This document shows positions 63,040 to 64,000 of a DNA stretch of 64,000 nucleotides, one piece after another. Origin of the DNA: Molossus alvarezi (lineage: Eukaryota > Chordata > Mammalia > Chiroptera > Molossidae); assembly GCA_037176705.1 (NCBI GenBank), contig CM073897.1, positions 41,108,488 to 41,172,487 on the forward strand, in the 5' to 3' direction. The position numbers and the translations under genes were made by a program. Position 1 is the stretch's first letter. The number at the start of each line of letters is the position of its first letter. The notes below the pieces were generated by a model. That model did no database searches and was not told the DNA's origin. It saw nothing but the letters and a program-made list of their open reading frames with translations.

Positions 63040-64000
63040 ATCTAATTTTTAAAAATCAAATCTGACAATTATTTTATTGATTTTTTCAAGAGCTAACTTT
63101 TGTCTTATTTTCTCCTTCTGGAATATTAGGTCTTATCTTCCTTATGTCTATCTTTGTACTTTATTCTATACTTTTTCTAACTTCTAAATTCGAGAGTTAG
63201 CTTGGTCATGTTAAGCCTTCTTTTCTAATGTAAATATTGAAAGCTAAAATGTGTTCTGTAGTTGCATTTCAGCAGTAACCTGCACATTTTTATATGTAAG
63301 ATTTTAAATATTAGTCAGTTCTTAATATTACATACATATATTTTTAACTTTCATTGTATATTTTTGTCCCATGAGTTATTTAGAAGTGGTCTATTTTTTT
63401 CTTTATTAATTTTTTTTATTATAGATGTCCCTCCTTTTACCCTCTTTGACACCCTTCTCCCCACTCCCACCTCCCCCCTTCACCATGCTGTTGTTTTGTG
63501 TCTATTGGTGGTGCATATATGCATATAAGTTCTTTGGTTTATCTCTTCCTGCTCCCCCTACCCTCCTTCCCTCTGAGGTTTGTCAGTCTGTTTCCTACTT
63601 CCATGTCTCTGGGTCTATTTTGTTCATCAGTTTATTTTGTTCATTATATTCCACAAAGAAGTGAAATCATGTGATATTTGTTTGTCTCTGATTGGCTTGT
63701 TTTATTTAGCATAATACTCTCCAGATCCATCCATGTTGTCTCGAAGGTTAAGAGATATTTCTTTCTTATGGCTGCATAGTATTCCATTGTGTATATGTAC
63801 CACAGCTTTTTTATCCACTCATCTACTGATGGATACTTGGGCTGTTCTAGATCTTAGCTATTGTAAATAATGTTGCTATGACCATAAGTGGTCTATTTTT
63901 AATTTACATGTTCGGGGATTTTGATTGTATCTTTCCTTATTTACTTGTTAATTGCATTGAGTCACACAACTTGGTCACAATGACATCATTTGTCTTTAAT
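63040..64000 (-). mobile_element. Old L1 ORF2 region, split by a younger L1
   Basis: Antisense L1 ORF2: 'ttttattgattttttcaaga', 'gctaacttttgtcttatttt', 'catgagttatttagaagtg' at the left of the insertion, and 'ttttaatttacatgttcgggg' (cut: ttaatttacatgttcgggg), 'aattgcattgagtcacac' at the right. It continues past the window end. Confidence 0.75.
63384..63900 (-). mobile_element. Younger bat L1 3' end with 15-bp TSD
   Basis: Perfect 'aagtggtctattttt' at 63384-63398 and 63886-63900 brackets a 5'-truncated L1 (63399-63885, 487 bases). It covers the 3' UTR and end of ORF2 ('gatgtccctccttttaccc', 'ttggtttatctcttcctgc', 'ggctgcatagtattccattg', 'ctattgtaaataatgttgct'). An intact TSD and little decay indicate a recent insertion. 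Confidence 0.96.

Overview
The window reads as noncoding nuclear DNA from a mammal, almost certainly a bat. About 19 copies of the tRNA-derived VES SINE family, lineage-specific L1 3' ends, and two copies of a SPIN-type hAT MITE sit on a background of old mammalian repeats (MIR, L2, L1M, MaLR). VES SINEs are characteristic of Yangochiroptera, and SPIN is known from vesper bats. No Helitron (HeliBat) sequence was noticed, so I cannot go confidently below Yangochiroptera. All family names come from recognising consensus features, not from a database search, and most repeat edges are good to about 10-20 bases. Elements with target-site duplications (TSDs) are placed to within a base or two.

I found no protein-coding gene, tRNA/rRNA gene, CpG island or CRISPR. 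The longest open frames (203, 170, 168 and 157 codons) have biased composition, overlap other frames or lie in repeats, and none shows a domain I recognise. If the window belongs to a gene, it is probably an intron or intergenic sequence. L1 fragments lie mostly on the minus strand (11 of 13), the pattern expected in an intron of a plus-strand gene, but this is weak evidence.

Layout. 0.5-2.7 kb: MIR, a VES fragment, then minus-strand old L1 pieces. 3.5-13.7 kb: L2, MIR, a solitary MaLR LTR and four VES insertions with TSDs. 13.7-15.3 kb: a 1.6-kb minus-strand L1. 15.3-19.9 kb: mostly single-copy sequence with a 26-bp minisatellite. 19.9-26.1 kb: two VES, many MIR and a long L2. 26-30.2 kb: AT-rich sequence, L1 pieces, VES and L2. 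30.6-37.2 kb: two SPIN copies, a nest of three VES elements at 31.5-32.3 kb, a second 1.4-kb L1 interrupted by VES, and a VES inside a MIR. 37.2-44 kb: MIR/L2 and a GC-richer single-copy block at 39.5-42.4 kb. 44-53.7 kb: old L1, L2, MIR, microsatellites and an L1 head-to-head pair. 53.7-62.8 kb: single-copy sequence with a few VES, including one that lacks its A-tail. 63-64 kb: an old L1 interrupted by a younger truncated L1 with a 15-bp TSD.

No undescribed system is evident. The points most worth a second look are the SPIN copies (horizontal transfer), the nested and tail-less SINEs, a perfect 22-bp AT-rich palindrome, matched GT microsatellites at the same internal position of two L1 copies, and several repeat-free blocks that could be conserved regulatory DNA.
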